NCBI RefSeq assembly: GCF_900186865.1
Contig: NZ_LT906480.1
Coordinates: forward strand, 1,940,001 to 2,004,000
Direction of reading: 5' to 3'
Source: Stenotrophomonas maltophilia
GTDB lineage: Bacteria; Pseudomonadota; Gammaproteobacteria; Xanthomonadales; Xanthomonadaceae
DNA length: 64,000 nt
Below the pieces are notes generated by a model, which was given only the letters and a program-made list of their open reading frames with translations, was not told the DNA's origin and did not search any database. Positions 24,983 to 33,251 of the stretch are shown here, one piece after another (within the stretch, counting starts at the first letter, position 1; every line of letters begins with the position of its first letter). The position numbers were made by a program, and so were the translations under genes.

Positions 24983-27103
24983 TCAATCCTGCTCGAACCG
25001 CAGTGGTTCGCTGCCCATCGCCGGGTCACTCGTGCCGGGGCGCCCATCCTCGGCGCGACCGGCCAGGCGCAGCATGCTCTCGCCCGCGCCGATCTGCAGG
25101 TCATACCAGCCCGCCGTGGGCGTTGCGTCCCACGCCAACGCGGTTTCTGCGTGTGCGGGTAGTACCAGCGCCTGATCGGGCATGTGCCCGGCATAGGCAC
25201 CAGGCTGCACACGCACCTGCTGCGCGCCGTCACCCAGGTTGCGCAGCCGCAGCCGCAGTTGGCCATCCGTGCGATCAATTGAAGCCTGCAGCGCAGGATC
25301 CTTGGCCGCCCCCTGGAAGTGGCGGTGGAAGCCGTTCGGGCCCAGCAGCCACAGGTCATAGCGGCCCTGGGCATCAAGCGGCCAGCGCTCGCGCAGCGCC
25401 ATGCCCGGGAGCAGCGTGTAGCGGCGCGGCACCGCATCCAGCCGCAGCCGGTCGTAGACATGCAGCACTGCCGCCGCGCCTTCGCAGGATAGCGCCAGAT
25501 CCACGCCCGAGGCGTCCACCGCAACCATCGATGCCTGCGGCCGATAGGGCAGGGCGCGCGCCGGGCGTATGCCGACTTCCTGCTTCGCTGGTTTCAGCCC
25601 CTCCGGCAGCGCCGGCACGGTTCGCCCTGGCAACGCAGCGGCGCGTGCGGCCACCGCGCTCACGTCGGGCAGGCCGCGTACGAACGGGCGGGTATCGCGC
25701 TGGGCGAAGTCGAAGGCGTTGCTGAGGTCGCCGCAGACCGCGCGGCGCCACGGCGAGATATCCGGTGCGGGCACGCCAAAGCGGCGTTCGATCAGTCGAA
25801 TGACCGAGGTGTGGTCGTAGACCTGCGAGTCGACCCAGCCACCCCGACTCCACGGCGAGATCACATACAGCGGCACGCGCGGGCCCAGTCCATACGGGCG
25901 GCCGCGCAGTTCGGCGGCATCGTACTTCTCGTCGCCCGGCGCGGGATGGCGGTGGTACTCGCCCTCGGTACTGACCGAGGACGCACCCGCCCAGCCGCCA
26001 TCCACCGGCGAAGGCGGTGCCGGTGGCGGCATGTGGTCGAAGAAGCCGTCGTTCTCATCGAACATCAGCAGCAGGGCGGTGCGGCTCCAGACTTCCGGAT
26101 CGGCAGTCAGCGCATCCAGCACGCGCGCGGTATAGGCCGCGCCCTGGGCCGGGCTGGACGGGCCGGGATGCTCGCTGCCGGCTGCATCGGCGATGATGAA
26201 GCTGACCTGCGGCAGGCGCCCGTCGAGTACGTCCTGGCGTAGCTGTGGCAGGCCACGGGTGCTGACCCCGCGTGCGCGCAGTTGCGGGTCATGCCCGGGT
26301 GCAGCACTGTACGCCCGACGGAACGCCTCGAAGCCGGCCAGCGGGTTGTCGGTGAAGTTGTCCGCCATGTCCTGGTAGATCTGCCAGGACACGCCGGCCT
26401 TCTGCAGGCGCTCGACATAGCTGGTCCAGCGGTAGGACGCCGGATGCCCGCCGTGTTCGGGGAAGTTGTCATGCGAGTTGGCGATCACCGGGCCGCCGGC
26501 GCGGGCCTGTGCATCGTTGTGGCCGGTCCACAGGAACACCCGGTTCGGGTTGGTGCCGGCCTGCATGGCGCAGTGGTAGGCGTCGCAGATCGTGAACGCA
26601 TCGGCCAGCGCGAACTGGAACGGCATGTCGCTGCGCTGGAAGTAGCCCATGGAGTGGTTCTGCTTGGCCTTCGGCCAGTGCCCCATGCGGCCGTGGTCCC
26701 AGGCGCGCTGCGCATCGGGCCAAGTGTGCGGCGTGCCTTCCACCCGCATGTAGCCGAAGTGCGCGGCGGTATCCAGCGGGAACGGTGCGATCGCCCGCGT
26801 GCCACTGGCATCGGGCTGCAGCCACAGGTTGCGCGCGCGGCCACCGGCCTGCAGCGCGGGGGCCGGGGCCACGAAGCGGTCACCGAAACCACGTACGCCC
26901 GGCAGCGTGCCGAAGTAGTGGTCGAACGAACGGTTCTCCTGCATGAACACCACGATGTGCTGCAGGTCTTCGAGGCTGCGCGTCTGCGCGGCGGGGGCGA
27001 TCGCTGCGGCCCGGGCGATGCTGGGCAGCAGCGGGGCAAGGCCGGCGGCAACGCCGGCCTGCAACAACCGGCGTCGGCCGATATCGGTCACGGGCTCACT
27101 CAC
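24983..27103 (-). CDS. Phosphocholine-specific phospholipase C, Tat-exported
   Basis: This 706-residue protein begins with a Tat signal (GRRRLLQAGVAAGLAPLLPS). The phosphoesterase domain starts HIVVFMQENRSFDHYFGTL and includes LWTGHNDAQ, ANSHDNFPEHGG, MFDENDGFFDH and YVISPWSRGGWVDS. Two copies of the C-terminal DUF756-type domain follow (FHRHFQG...). Length and order match bacterial non-haemolytic/haemolytic PLC (PlcN/PlcH type). It cleaves phosphatidylcholine to diacylglycerol and phosphocholine outside the cytoplasm. Its start overlaps the stop of the upstream TonB receptor gene by four bases, so one PhoB-regulated transcript is likely. Confidence 0.92.
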   Translation of the reverse strand: MSEPVTDIGRRRLLQAGVAAGLAPLLPSIARAAAIAPAAQTRSLEDLQHIVVFMQENRSFDHYFGTLPGVRGFGDRFVAPAPALQAGGRARNLWLQPDASGTRAIAPFPLDTAAHFGYMRVEGTPHTWPDAQRAWDHGRMGHWPKAKQNHSMGYFQRSDMPFQFALADAFTICDAYHCAMQAGTNPNRVFLWTGHNDAQARAGGPVIANSHDNFPEHGGHPASYRWTSYVERLQKAGVSWQIYQDMADNFTDNPLAGFEAFRRAYSAAPGHDPQLRARGVSTRGLPQLRQDVLDGRLPQVSFIIADAAGSEHPGPSSPAQGAAYTARVLDALTADPEVWSRTALLLMFDENDGFFDHMPPPAPPSPVDGGWAGASSVSTEGEYHRHPAPGDEKYDAAELRGRPYGLGPRVPLYVISPWSRGGWVDSQVYDHTSVIRLIERRFGVPAPDISPWRRAVCGDLSNAFDFAQRDTRPFVRGLPDVSAVAARAAALPGRTVPALPEGLKPAKQEVGIRPARALPYRPQASMVAVDASGVDLALSCEGAAAVLHVYDRLRLDAVPRRYTLLPGMALRERWPLDAQGRYDLWLLGPNGFHRHFQGAAKDPALQASIDRTDGQLRLRLRNLGDGAQQVRVQPGAYAGHMPDQALVLPAHAETALAWDATPTAGWYDLQIGAGESMLRLAGRAEDGRPGTSDPAMGSEPLRFEQD

Positions 27104-29478
27104 AGGTCCACGCGGAAGGAGATGCCGACGGTGCGCGGGGCGCCGATGAAGGCGTTGTCGCGGCCGTCCACCCCCGCAAGATACCGCTTATCGGTGAGGT
27201 TGCTCACCACCAGGTTGGCACCCATGCCCTTCAGGCGCGGCGACAGGCCCTGCAGGTCGAAACCGATGTTGGCATTGAACACGGTGGCCGAAGGCAGCTT
27301 GTTGACGTTGGCGGCATCAAGGTAGCGCGTGCCCAGGTACCGTCCGGAGAGGCCGAAGTTCCAGTTGGCGCCCTGCCAGTCGGCCGACAGCACCAGGGTG
27401 TTCTCCGGCTGGCCGATCACCTTGGCACCGTCGACGATGCCGAGCTGCGTATCGCGGGCGGCATTGCCACTGCCCAGGTATTTGGAGCGGTTGTAGGTGT
27501 AGGCCGCGTTGATCCGCCAGCCATTGTCCCACCCGTAGCCGAACGCCGCTTCCAGGCCGTTGCTTTCCACGCCACCGAAGTTCTCGTAGACGCCGTCGGT
27601 CTCGCCCAGGTAGTCGATGCCGCTGACGAAGCCCGCCGGCAGGTAGACGATGCGGTTGTCGAACTTGATGTTGTACAGGGTCACCGAGGCGGTCAGCGGC
27701 CAGCGGCTGATGCGCATGCCCACTTCGATGTTGTCGGCGGTCTCCGGTTCGACATTGCGGAAGCGCTGCGGGTCGGTCTCGCCAAGTACGCCTGAAGGAA
27801 TGGCGGCGAAATTCTGCGAGAAGCCGGCGAACAGCTCCATGCCTTCCACGCCCGGTGCCCAGGTGAAGCCGGTCGACAGCAGCGGATCGGACCTGGAATC
27901 GGATTTCACGTGCTCGCTGGCACCGATCACGCGGCGGCGCGACTGGTCGACGAAGAACTGCTTCACGCCCAGGCGGGCACTGAACGGCCCGAAGCGGGCC
28001 ACGTCCTCGACGTAGTACATCTGCTCGTCAACCTTGTACTTGTCCTCGAACTGCACCCAGTACGGCTGCTGGTCGAAGGCGATGTCCTGGCCGACGTTGA
28101 GCAGGCGGTGCCAGTCACGGCGTGCCGAACGGTCCAGCTTTTCCACCCACAGGCCGCCACGGATGGTGTTGTCGATCGCACCGAAGGTCTGCCGCCATTC
28201 GACGTCGGCGGTCACGCCCATGCGGTCGTTGTCGTAGTGGGTGTGGCGGTAGGACTGCGCGCCCAGCACGTTGCCCGCGTAGCAGTTCGGATCGTACTCG
28301 GCGGTGAAGCCCAGGCGCGGGGTGCAGCTGGCCAGGCGCTGCGCGGCGCTGCCATCGGGATTGACGAAGAAGATCTGGCCACGGTTGCTGCCGCCGTACA
28401 CGGTCTTGCCACCGAGATATTCCGATTCGGGGCGGCCCGCACCCTCATCGCTGACCTGCGCCAGGTAGGGTGGCAGCCAGTCGCCACGACCTTCCATGCG
28501 GTGCCCGTAGGCGGCCACCGAGGCCTTGAACCCGTTGCCGCCGTCGAAGGCCGCACGCAGGTAACCAAAGGTGTTCTCGCGCAGTGCACGCGAGCCGGAA
28601 CGGTAGTTCTGGTCCAGATACGGAATGCCGGTGAGGGTGCCGACCAGGTTGTCGCGATCCGGATTGGTGGCAAAGCCCTTCGGTGAGACGCTGGTGTATT
28701 CCGGCTCGTCGGCATCGTTGTAGGACAGGTAGCCGGTCAGGGTCCAGCGATCCAGTTCGGTGATGAACTTGCCGGCGATGTGGTCGTTGCTGGCGTGGCC
28801 GGTGCCGTCGATCCAGTCGTGCACCTTCGACGAGGAGGCGCTGATCCACGCGCGGGTGTGGCCGCCGAGCAGGCCGGTGTCGTAGCGCACGTAGTACTTG
28901 CGCGCATCGTTGTCACCGGCGCCGACCACGAAGCGCAGGCGGCTGTCCTGCAGCGGATCGCTGGTGAGGAAGTTGAGCGTGCCGCCCAGTGCTTCGTTCG
29001 ATCGCGAGGAGATGTCAGCGGTGCCTTGGCTGACTTCCACCGTCTCCAGGTCGAGGGTGTCGATGTAGCGGTTGGCCAGCGAGCCGCCGCCGTAGCCGGA
29101 GCCGCCGTTGGGCAGGCCGTCGATGGTGGTGCCGATCTGCTGGGTATCACGATTGGTGACGAACCCGCGCATGCTGATCTGCGTGCCCCACACCGACGAG
29201 CCGGTGGCGTCGGCCTCGCTGACCACCACGCCGGGTACTTCGTTGAGCGCATCGTTGACGCTGCTCATCACGGTCTGCCTGTTCAGTGTTTCTGCGCGCA
29301 CCGACGTCTTGGCGTAGCTGGTGGCCTGGCCGATCACCTGCACCTGGTCGAGGGTACGCGCATCGCTGCTGCGCGCTTCGCCCGTATCGCCCTGCGGTGC
29401 TTCTGCGAGGGCGTCCAGGGCGGGGGCGATCAGCAGGGCAAGCAGCGAAACACGGGGAAAGCGCGCAATCGTTCGCAT
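27100..29478 (-). CDS. TonB-dependent receptor in the phosphate-scavenging operon
   Basis: This 792-residue receptor has a signal peptide, a plug domain (SSVNDALNEVPGVVVSE, QISMRGFVTNRDTQQIGTTIDG, SSRSNEALGGTLNFLTSDP) and a barrel ending GISFRVDL. It lacks an STN domain. It is co-transcribed with phospholipase C and has a Pho-box-like repeat about 50 bases upstream. It is therefore likely to import a phosphorus-containing compound or a PLC product when phosphate is scarce. The ligand is not deducible from sequence alone. Confidence 0.88.
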   Translation of the reverse strand: MRTIARFPRVSLLALLIAPALDALAEAPQGDTGEARSSDARTLDQVQVIGQATSYAKTSVRAETLNRQTVMSSVNDALNEVPGVVVSEADATGSSVWGTQISMRGFVTNRDTQQIGTTIDGLPNGGSGYGGGSLANRYIDTLDLETVEVSQGTADISSRSNEALGGTLNFLTSDPLQDSRLRFVVGAGDNDARKYYVRYDTGLLGGHTRAWISASSSKVHDWIDGTGHASNDHIAGKFITELDRWTLTGYLSYNDADEPEYTSVSPKGFATNPDRDNLVGTLTGIPYLDQNYRSGSRALRENTFGYLRAAFDGGNGFKASVAAYGHRMEGRGDWLPPYLAQVSDEGAGRPESEYLGGKTVYGGSNRGQIFFVNPDGSAAQRLASCTPRLGFTAEYDPNCYAGNVLGAQSYRHTHYDNDRMGVTADVEWRQTFGAIDNTIRGGLWVEKLDRSARRDWHRLLNVGQDIAFDQQPYWVQFEDKYKVDEQMYYVEDVARFGPFSARLGVKQFFVDQSRRRVIGASEHVKSDSRSDPLLSTGFTWAPGVEGMELFAGFSQNFAAIPSGVLGETDPQRFRNVEPETADNIEVGMRISRWPLTASVTLYNIKFDNRIVYLPAGFVSGIDYLGETDGVYENFGGVESNGLEAAFGYGWDNGWRINAAYTYNRSKYLGSGNAARDTQLGIVDGAKVIGQPENTLVLSADWQGANWNFGLSGRYLGTRYLDAANVNKLPSATVFNANIGFDLQGLSPRLKGMGANLVVSNLTDKRYLAGVDGRDNAFIGAPRTVGISFRVDL

Positions 29479-29527
29479 CGATACCGGACCTTGGGGGGAG
29501 AGAAGCCCCCGAGTGTCGACAGCACCA

Positions 29528-29545
29528 ATGACATCGACATGACGT
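29528..29545 (-). promoter_or_regulatory. Pho-box-like direct repeat (PhoB site)
   Basis: On the minus strand the site reads ACGTCAT-GTCG-ATGTCAT: two 7-mers 11 bases apart, matching the PhoB consensus CTGTCAT-N4-CTGTCAT at 11 of 14 positions. It is about 50 bases upstream of the TonB receptor and phospholipase C operon, the normal position for PhoB activation. Confidence 0.6.
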
Positions 29546-29598
29546 AGAGATGCAGGAACCGTGTTGTGTGACGGCCGACGCCCCCGGCCGCCTGCCTG

Positions 29599-30525
29599 TC
29601 AGTACCGCGCGTCCTTGGGTTTCGGGTCGCGCGGCCAGTCCTTGGCCTTGTTGGCGAAGTCCGGGCGTGGCTGGTTGATGAAGTAGCTAGCGATGTCCAC
29701 CGCATCCTGGTCGGGCATCACCTGCTGCCCAAGCGGCGGCTCGCGGGTCACCGCCGGTGGCATGTTGTGCTTGATGAAGCCGGCGGCCTTGTACAGGCGC
29801 GCCATGCCTGCGCCGATGTTGAAGCTGTGGTCGCCCCATAGTGGCGGGAAGGCGATGTCACCGCTGGCGTCGCGCCGACCTTCGCCGTTGTCGCCATGGC
29901 AGGCGGCGCACTGTACGGCGTACAGCGCCTGACCGCGGATCGGGTCCGGGGTGAGTGTGCTGTCGATGGGCCCCTCACTGGGGGCGGCCACCTTTGCACC
30001 CTCTGGCACAGGACTGCTCAACCACGCCATGTAATCGAGCATCGCGCGCATCTGCGGCGAGTCCTTCGGCAGCGGCTTGCCGTTCATCGAACGCTGCAGG
30101 CAGCCGTTGATGCGCTCGGTCAGCCCGATCACCTTGCCCGGACGCGGCATGTAGCGCGGATAGGCGCCGCCGCCGGTATTGAAGTAGTGATTGCCGAAAG
30201 GCCGCTTGCCCTCGGCCATGTGGCACGAGTTGCAGTTCAGATCGTTGCCGACATTGTCCGGCAGCAGCCGTGCGGTCTCGTTGAGGATACGGCGGCCGAG
30301 CATCACCGATTCGGCATTGCCGAGCCCAGCGATTTCTTCGGCGCTGGGTGCGTGGTAGTGGCCGACCACCTTGCCCTGCGCATCGAGGATATCGATCGTG
30401 CTGGCCACGGCGGCATCCAGGTCCGGGAACAGATGACGGTAAGCGAGGGTGCCGGCGCCGGCCAGCATCACGAGGGTGATCGCACTGCCGATCAGCAGGC
30501 GGAAGCGTTTGCGCGAACGTTTCAT
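29599..30525 (-). CDS. tsdA: Dihaem cytochrome c, TsdA-like thiosulfate dehydrogenase
   Basis: This 308-residue protein has an N-terminal hydrophobic export/anchor segment (residues 10-28) and two haem-binding motifs, CNSCH at 98-102 and CAACH at 206-210. Between them is TERINGCLQRSMNGKPLP. The Cys at about 142 corresponds to the conserved haem-ligand cysteine of TsdA from Allochromatium and Campylobacter, so tetrathionate formation or reduction is likely. It overlaps the upstream trihaem cytochrome gene by four bases. Substrate is inferred from the motif. Confidence 0.75.
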   Translation of the reverse strand: MKRSRKRFRLLIGSAITLVMLAGAGTLAYRHLFPDLDAAVASTIDILDAQGKVVGHYHAPSAEEIAGLGNAESVMLGRRILNETARLLPDNVGNDLNCNSCHMAEGKRPFGNHYFNTGGGAYPRYMPRPGKVIGLTERINGCLQRSMNGKPLPKDSPQMRAMLDYMAWLSSPVPEGAKVAAPSEGPIDSTLTPDPIRGQALYAVQCAACHGDNGEGRRDASGDIAFPPLWGDHSFNIGAGMARLYKAAGFIKHNMPPAVTREPPLGQQVMPDQDAVDIASYFINQPRPDFANKAKDWPRDPKPKDARY

Positions 30526-31868
30526 CGTGCGGCCTCCTGCGGAACGTAGTGCACCGGCTTGTCGCGCACCACCCGGCGCATGCGCGCCACGTCGACCTCG
30601 CTCACTGCGCTGGCCTGGTTGCCCCAGCTGCTGCGGATGAAGGTCAGGATCTGTGCCAGCTGCGCATTCGGCAGCTGCTCGAAGCCGGGCATGGTGAAGG
30701 CCATGCGGTCATGCGCGGTATGCGGCGTGCGGCCTCCGATCAGGGTCACCTGCACCAGCGAGCTGGGGTCATCGGCGAACACGATCGAGTTGCCGGCCAG
30801 GGCAGGATAGACGCGCGGCATGCCGCGCCCGTCGCCGCGGTGGCAGGCCTGGCAGTGCTCGGCATAGGCCAGCGAACCTGCCACGCGGTAGTCGCCGCTG
30901 CGCAGTGCGGCGGTGGTGGTGTCGGTACCGGGCGACCACTGTGCGCTGCGTCCTTCGCGGGCGGGCAGCTGCTTCAGGTAGCGGGCCATCGCCAGCAGGT
31001 CGGCGTCGGACAGGTACTGCGTACTGTGCTCGACCACGTCGGCCATGCCGCCGAAGGCCGCCGATCGATCGGTGCGGCCGGTACGCAGGAAGTCGACGAT
31101 CTCGCCCTCGCTCCAGCTGGCCAGGCCGGTCGATTCATTGCGCAGGTTCTTCGCATACCAGCCTTCCAGCACCGAGCCGGACAGGAACTGGCGGCTGCCA
31201 TCATCGGCCATCGCCTTTTCCTGGAACGCCAGGCCACGTGGTGTGTGGCAGGCGCCGCAGTGGGCCAGGCCTTCCACCAGTTCGGCGCCGCGCTGCTGGC
31301 TGGCATCCAGCGACGGATCCGGGTTGAACGTGCGCGGGCGTGCGAACAGCAGCTGCCACCAGGCCAGTGGCCAGCGCATGTTGGCCGGCCACGGGATCGT
31401 GCTGTCGGCGTTGTCCTGCTTCACCGGTTGCACCGAGCCCATGAAGTAGGCGTACAGCGCCTTGATCTCGGCGTCGCTGGCGATCACGTACGAGGCGTAC
31501 GGCATGGCCGGATACAACGGCTGCCCATCGTGGCGGATGCCGCGACGTACCGCGCGCTCGAAGTCGGCGTAGTCGTAGGCGCCAATGCCGGTGTCCGGAT
31601 CGGGCGTGATGTTGGTCGAGTAGATCGTGCCCATCGGCGTCTGCATGCCGAGGCCACCGGCGAACGGCTTGCCGCCGGGCGCGGTGTGGCAGGCCGAGCA
31701 GTCGGCCGCGCGCGACAGGTATTGTCCCTGCGCGATCAATGCCGGATCGTGGACGTCGACCTGCGCGGCCTGTCGCGGTGCGAACCAGTAGGGCGTGGTG
31801 CGGGCGACGCCGTAGGCGGCGGCCAGCGTGGCGGCCAGGGCAATGGCGAGCTTGAACGAGGTGCGCAT
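30522..31868 (-). CDS. Trihaem membrane-bound cytochrome c
   Basis: From ATG 31868 the 448-residue product has a signal segment (FKLAIALAATLAAAYGVA) and three CxxCH motifs: CSACH, CGACH and CQACH. The domain spacing and STNITPDPDTGIG and FLRTGRTDRSAAFGGM motifs match the cytochrome subunits of alcohol or gluconate dehydrogenases. It is co-transcribed with TsdA and probably passes electrons between it and the respiratory chain. No Shine-Dalgarno sequence is visible; the FNR box placement allows a leaderless transcript. Confidence 0.8.
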   Translation of the reverse strand: MRTSFKLAIALAATLAAAYGVARTTPYWFAPRQAAQVDVHDPALIAQGQYLSRAADCSACHTAPGGKPFAGGLGMQTPMGTIYSTNITPDPDTGIGAYDYADFERAVRRGIRHDGQPLYPAMPYASYVIASDAEIKALYAYFMGSVQPVKQDNADSTIPWPANMRWPLAWWQLLFARPRTFNPDPSLDASQQRGAELVEGLAHCGACHTPRGLAFQEKAMADDGSRQFLSGSVLEGWYAKNLRNESTGLASWSEGEIVDFLRTGRTDRSAAFGGMADVVEHSTQYLSDADLLAMARYLKQLPAREGRSAQWSPGTDTTTAALRSGDYRVAGSLAYAEHCQACHRGDGRGMPRVYPALAGNSIVFADDPSSLVQVTLIGGRTPHTAHDRMAFTMPGFEQLPNAQLAQILTFIRSSWGNQASAVSEVDVARMRRVVRDKPVHYVPQEAAR

Positions 31869-31902
31869 GGCGGCACTGTGGACAATCCCGCGCGCGCGTT
31901 CA

Positions 31903-31916
31903 TTGATCCGGATCAA
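31903..31916 (-). promoter_or_regulatory. FNR/Anr-type box
   Basis: TTGATCCGGATCAA is a perfect match to the FNR consensus TTGAT-N4-ATCAA. Its centre lies 41.5 bases from the A of the cytochrome gene start at 31868. It sits in the divergent gap and could in principle also affect the hydrolase gene at 32052. Confidence 0.7.
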
Positions 31917-32051
31917 TGACTGAACAGATACAGCTTGTACACCAAGCTGAATCGTTCCTGCGTTGTCATCAAGCCGTCATCCATGCGCGATAGATGGCCC
32001 ACGCGCGCGTCGCTAACCTGCCACGCTGTCGCACCTTTTCCCCGATTGCCC

Positions 32052-33170
32052 ATGAAGCGCCTGCTGCTGTTGTTGCTGGCGTGCGCCGGCCTGTGGCTGG
32101 CTGCATGCTCGTCCTCGATCAATGCCTCGTCCACCTCGCTTGCCGATCGGCTGATCGCGCCGGGTGGCGTATCGACTCTGCTCGATCGTCCGCGCATTGC
32201 CGCGGCCATTGCCGAACTGCCCAATCGCCACGGCTTCGCGCCGGGCCGCGATGGCGTGCCGATCTTCTGGCGTGTGTTCGATCCTGGCGATTACGGCGCG
32301 CGTTACCACTACCTGCCGCAGCGCCACGAGAACGGCCTGCCGCTGGATACCGGCCTGAGCCTGGCAGTACCGCAGCCGTTCCGCGCGCAGGCACCGCGCG
32401 GCACCGTGGTGCTGCTGCACGGCTGGATGATGAACGGTGATTCGATGCTGCCGTGGTCGTTGCAGTTGGCCGAATCCGGCTACCGCGTGGTCACGCTCGA
32501 CCTGCGTAATCATGGACAGTCCGGTACCGGGCCGTCGGGTTATGGCACCTATGAATCCGATGACGTGGTGGATGTGATCGGCGAGCTGCGCGCGCGTGGT
32601 GAAGTAACCGGCCCGCTGTACCTGTTCGGCGTGTCCTATGGCGCCGCCACAGCGGTATTCACCGCCGACAAGCTCGGCGACCAGGTGGAAGGGGTGGTGG
32701 CGATGGAATCGTTCGCCAATGCCGGTGTGGCGATCCGCACGATGATTCCGCACCTGATGGGACTGCAGCCGGAAGGCCTGAAGGCGCAGGCGATGGCGTC
32801 GTACGCGCGCTGGCGCTACGGCGGCCAGGACATCAACCAGGTGATCGCCGCCGCCAGCCGCCGTATCGACGTCGATCTGGACCGCGTGGATGTAGCGCGC
32901 GCGCTGGCCGATACCCGCGCCTGCGTGCTGCTGCTGCACGGCCAGGGCGACCAGCACATTCCGGTCAGCCAGGGCCGCGAACTGGCCCAGGCCAACCCGC
33001 GCGCGCACTACATCGAGATGCGCGGCGAGGACCACATCACCCTGCCGCTGCGGCTGGACCTGCTGGCCGGCGTGGTCGACGACTGGATGGCGCGCGATGA
33101 GCACCACCCGAAGAGCGCCTGCCCGGCCCCACAGCTGCCGGCCCAGGCCGAGTGGCTGGCCCACCGCTGA
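32052..33170 (+). CDS. Lipoprotein alpha/beta hydrolase
   Basis: From ATG 32052 the product has 372 residues. A lipoprotein signal ends in LWLAACSS. The hydrolase fold shows VVLLHGWMMNGDSM (oxyanion region), the nucleophile elbow GVSYGA, an Asp-containing HGQGDQHIP loop and a late His in GEDHITLP. It is probably a serine esterase or peptidase anchored in the envelope; the substrate is unknown. It is divergent from the cytochrome operon. Confidence 0.8.
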   Translation: MKRLLLLLLACAGLWLAACSSSINASSTSLADRLIAPGGVSTLLDRPRIAAAIAELPNRHGFAPGRDGVPIFWRVFDPGDYGARYHYLPQRHENGLPLDTGLSLAVPQPFRAQAPRGTVVLLHGWMMNGDSMLPWSLQLAESGYRVVTLDLRNHGQSGTGPSGYGTYESDDVVDVIGELRARGEVTGPLYLFGVSYGAATAVFTADKLGDQVEGVVAMESFANAGVAIRTMIPHLMGLQPEGLKAQAMASYARWRYGGQDINQVIAAASRRIDVDLDRVDVARALADTRACVLLLHGQGDQHIPVSQGRELAQANPRAHYIEMRGEDHITLPLRLDLLAGVVDDWMARDEHHPKSACPAPQLPAQAEWLAHR

Positions 33171-33248
33171 AAAAAGGGGACGGAGGGGATTAAGTCGTTT
33201 CCCGCACAGCTGGGCCAGAAACGACTTAATCCCCTCCGTCCCCTTTTT
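33171..33248. repeat. 31-bp perfect inverted repeat between convergent genes
   Basis: The left arm (33171-33201, beginning AAAAAGGGGACGGAGGGG) and the right arm (33218-33248) are exact reverse complements with a 16-base loop. Poly-A before and poly-T after make it a bidirectional terminator. The same arm motif (GGGGACGGAGGGGATTAAG) is familiar to me as a dispersed repeat in xanthomonad genomes. Confidence 0.85.
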
Positions 33249-33251
33249 CTG

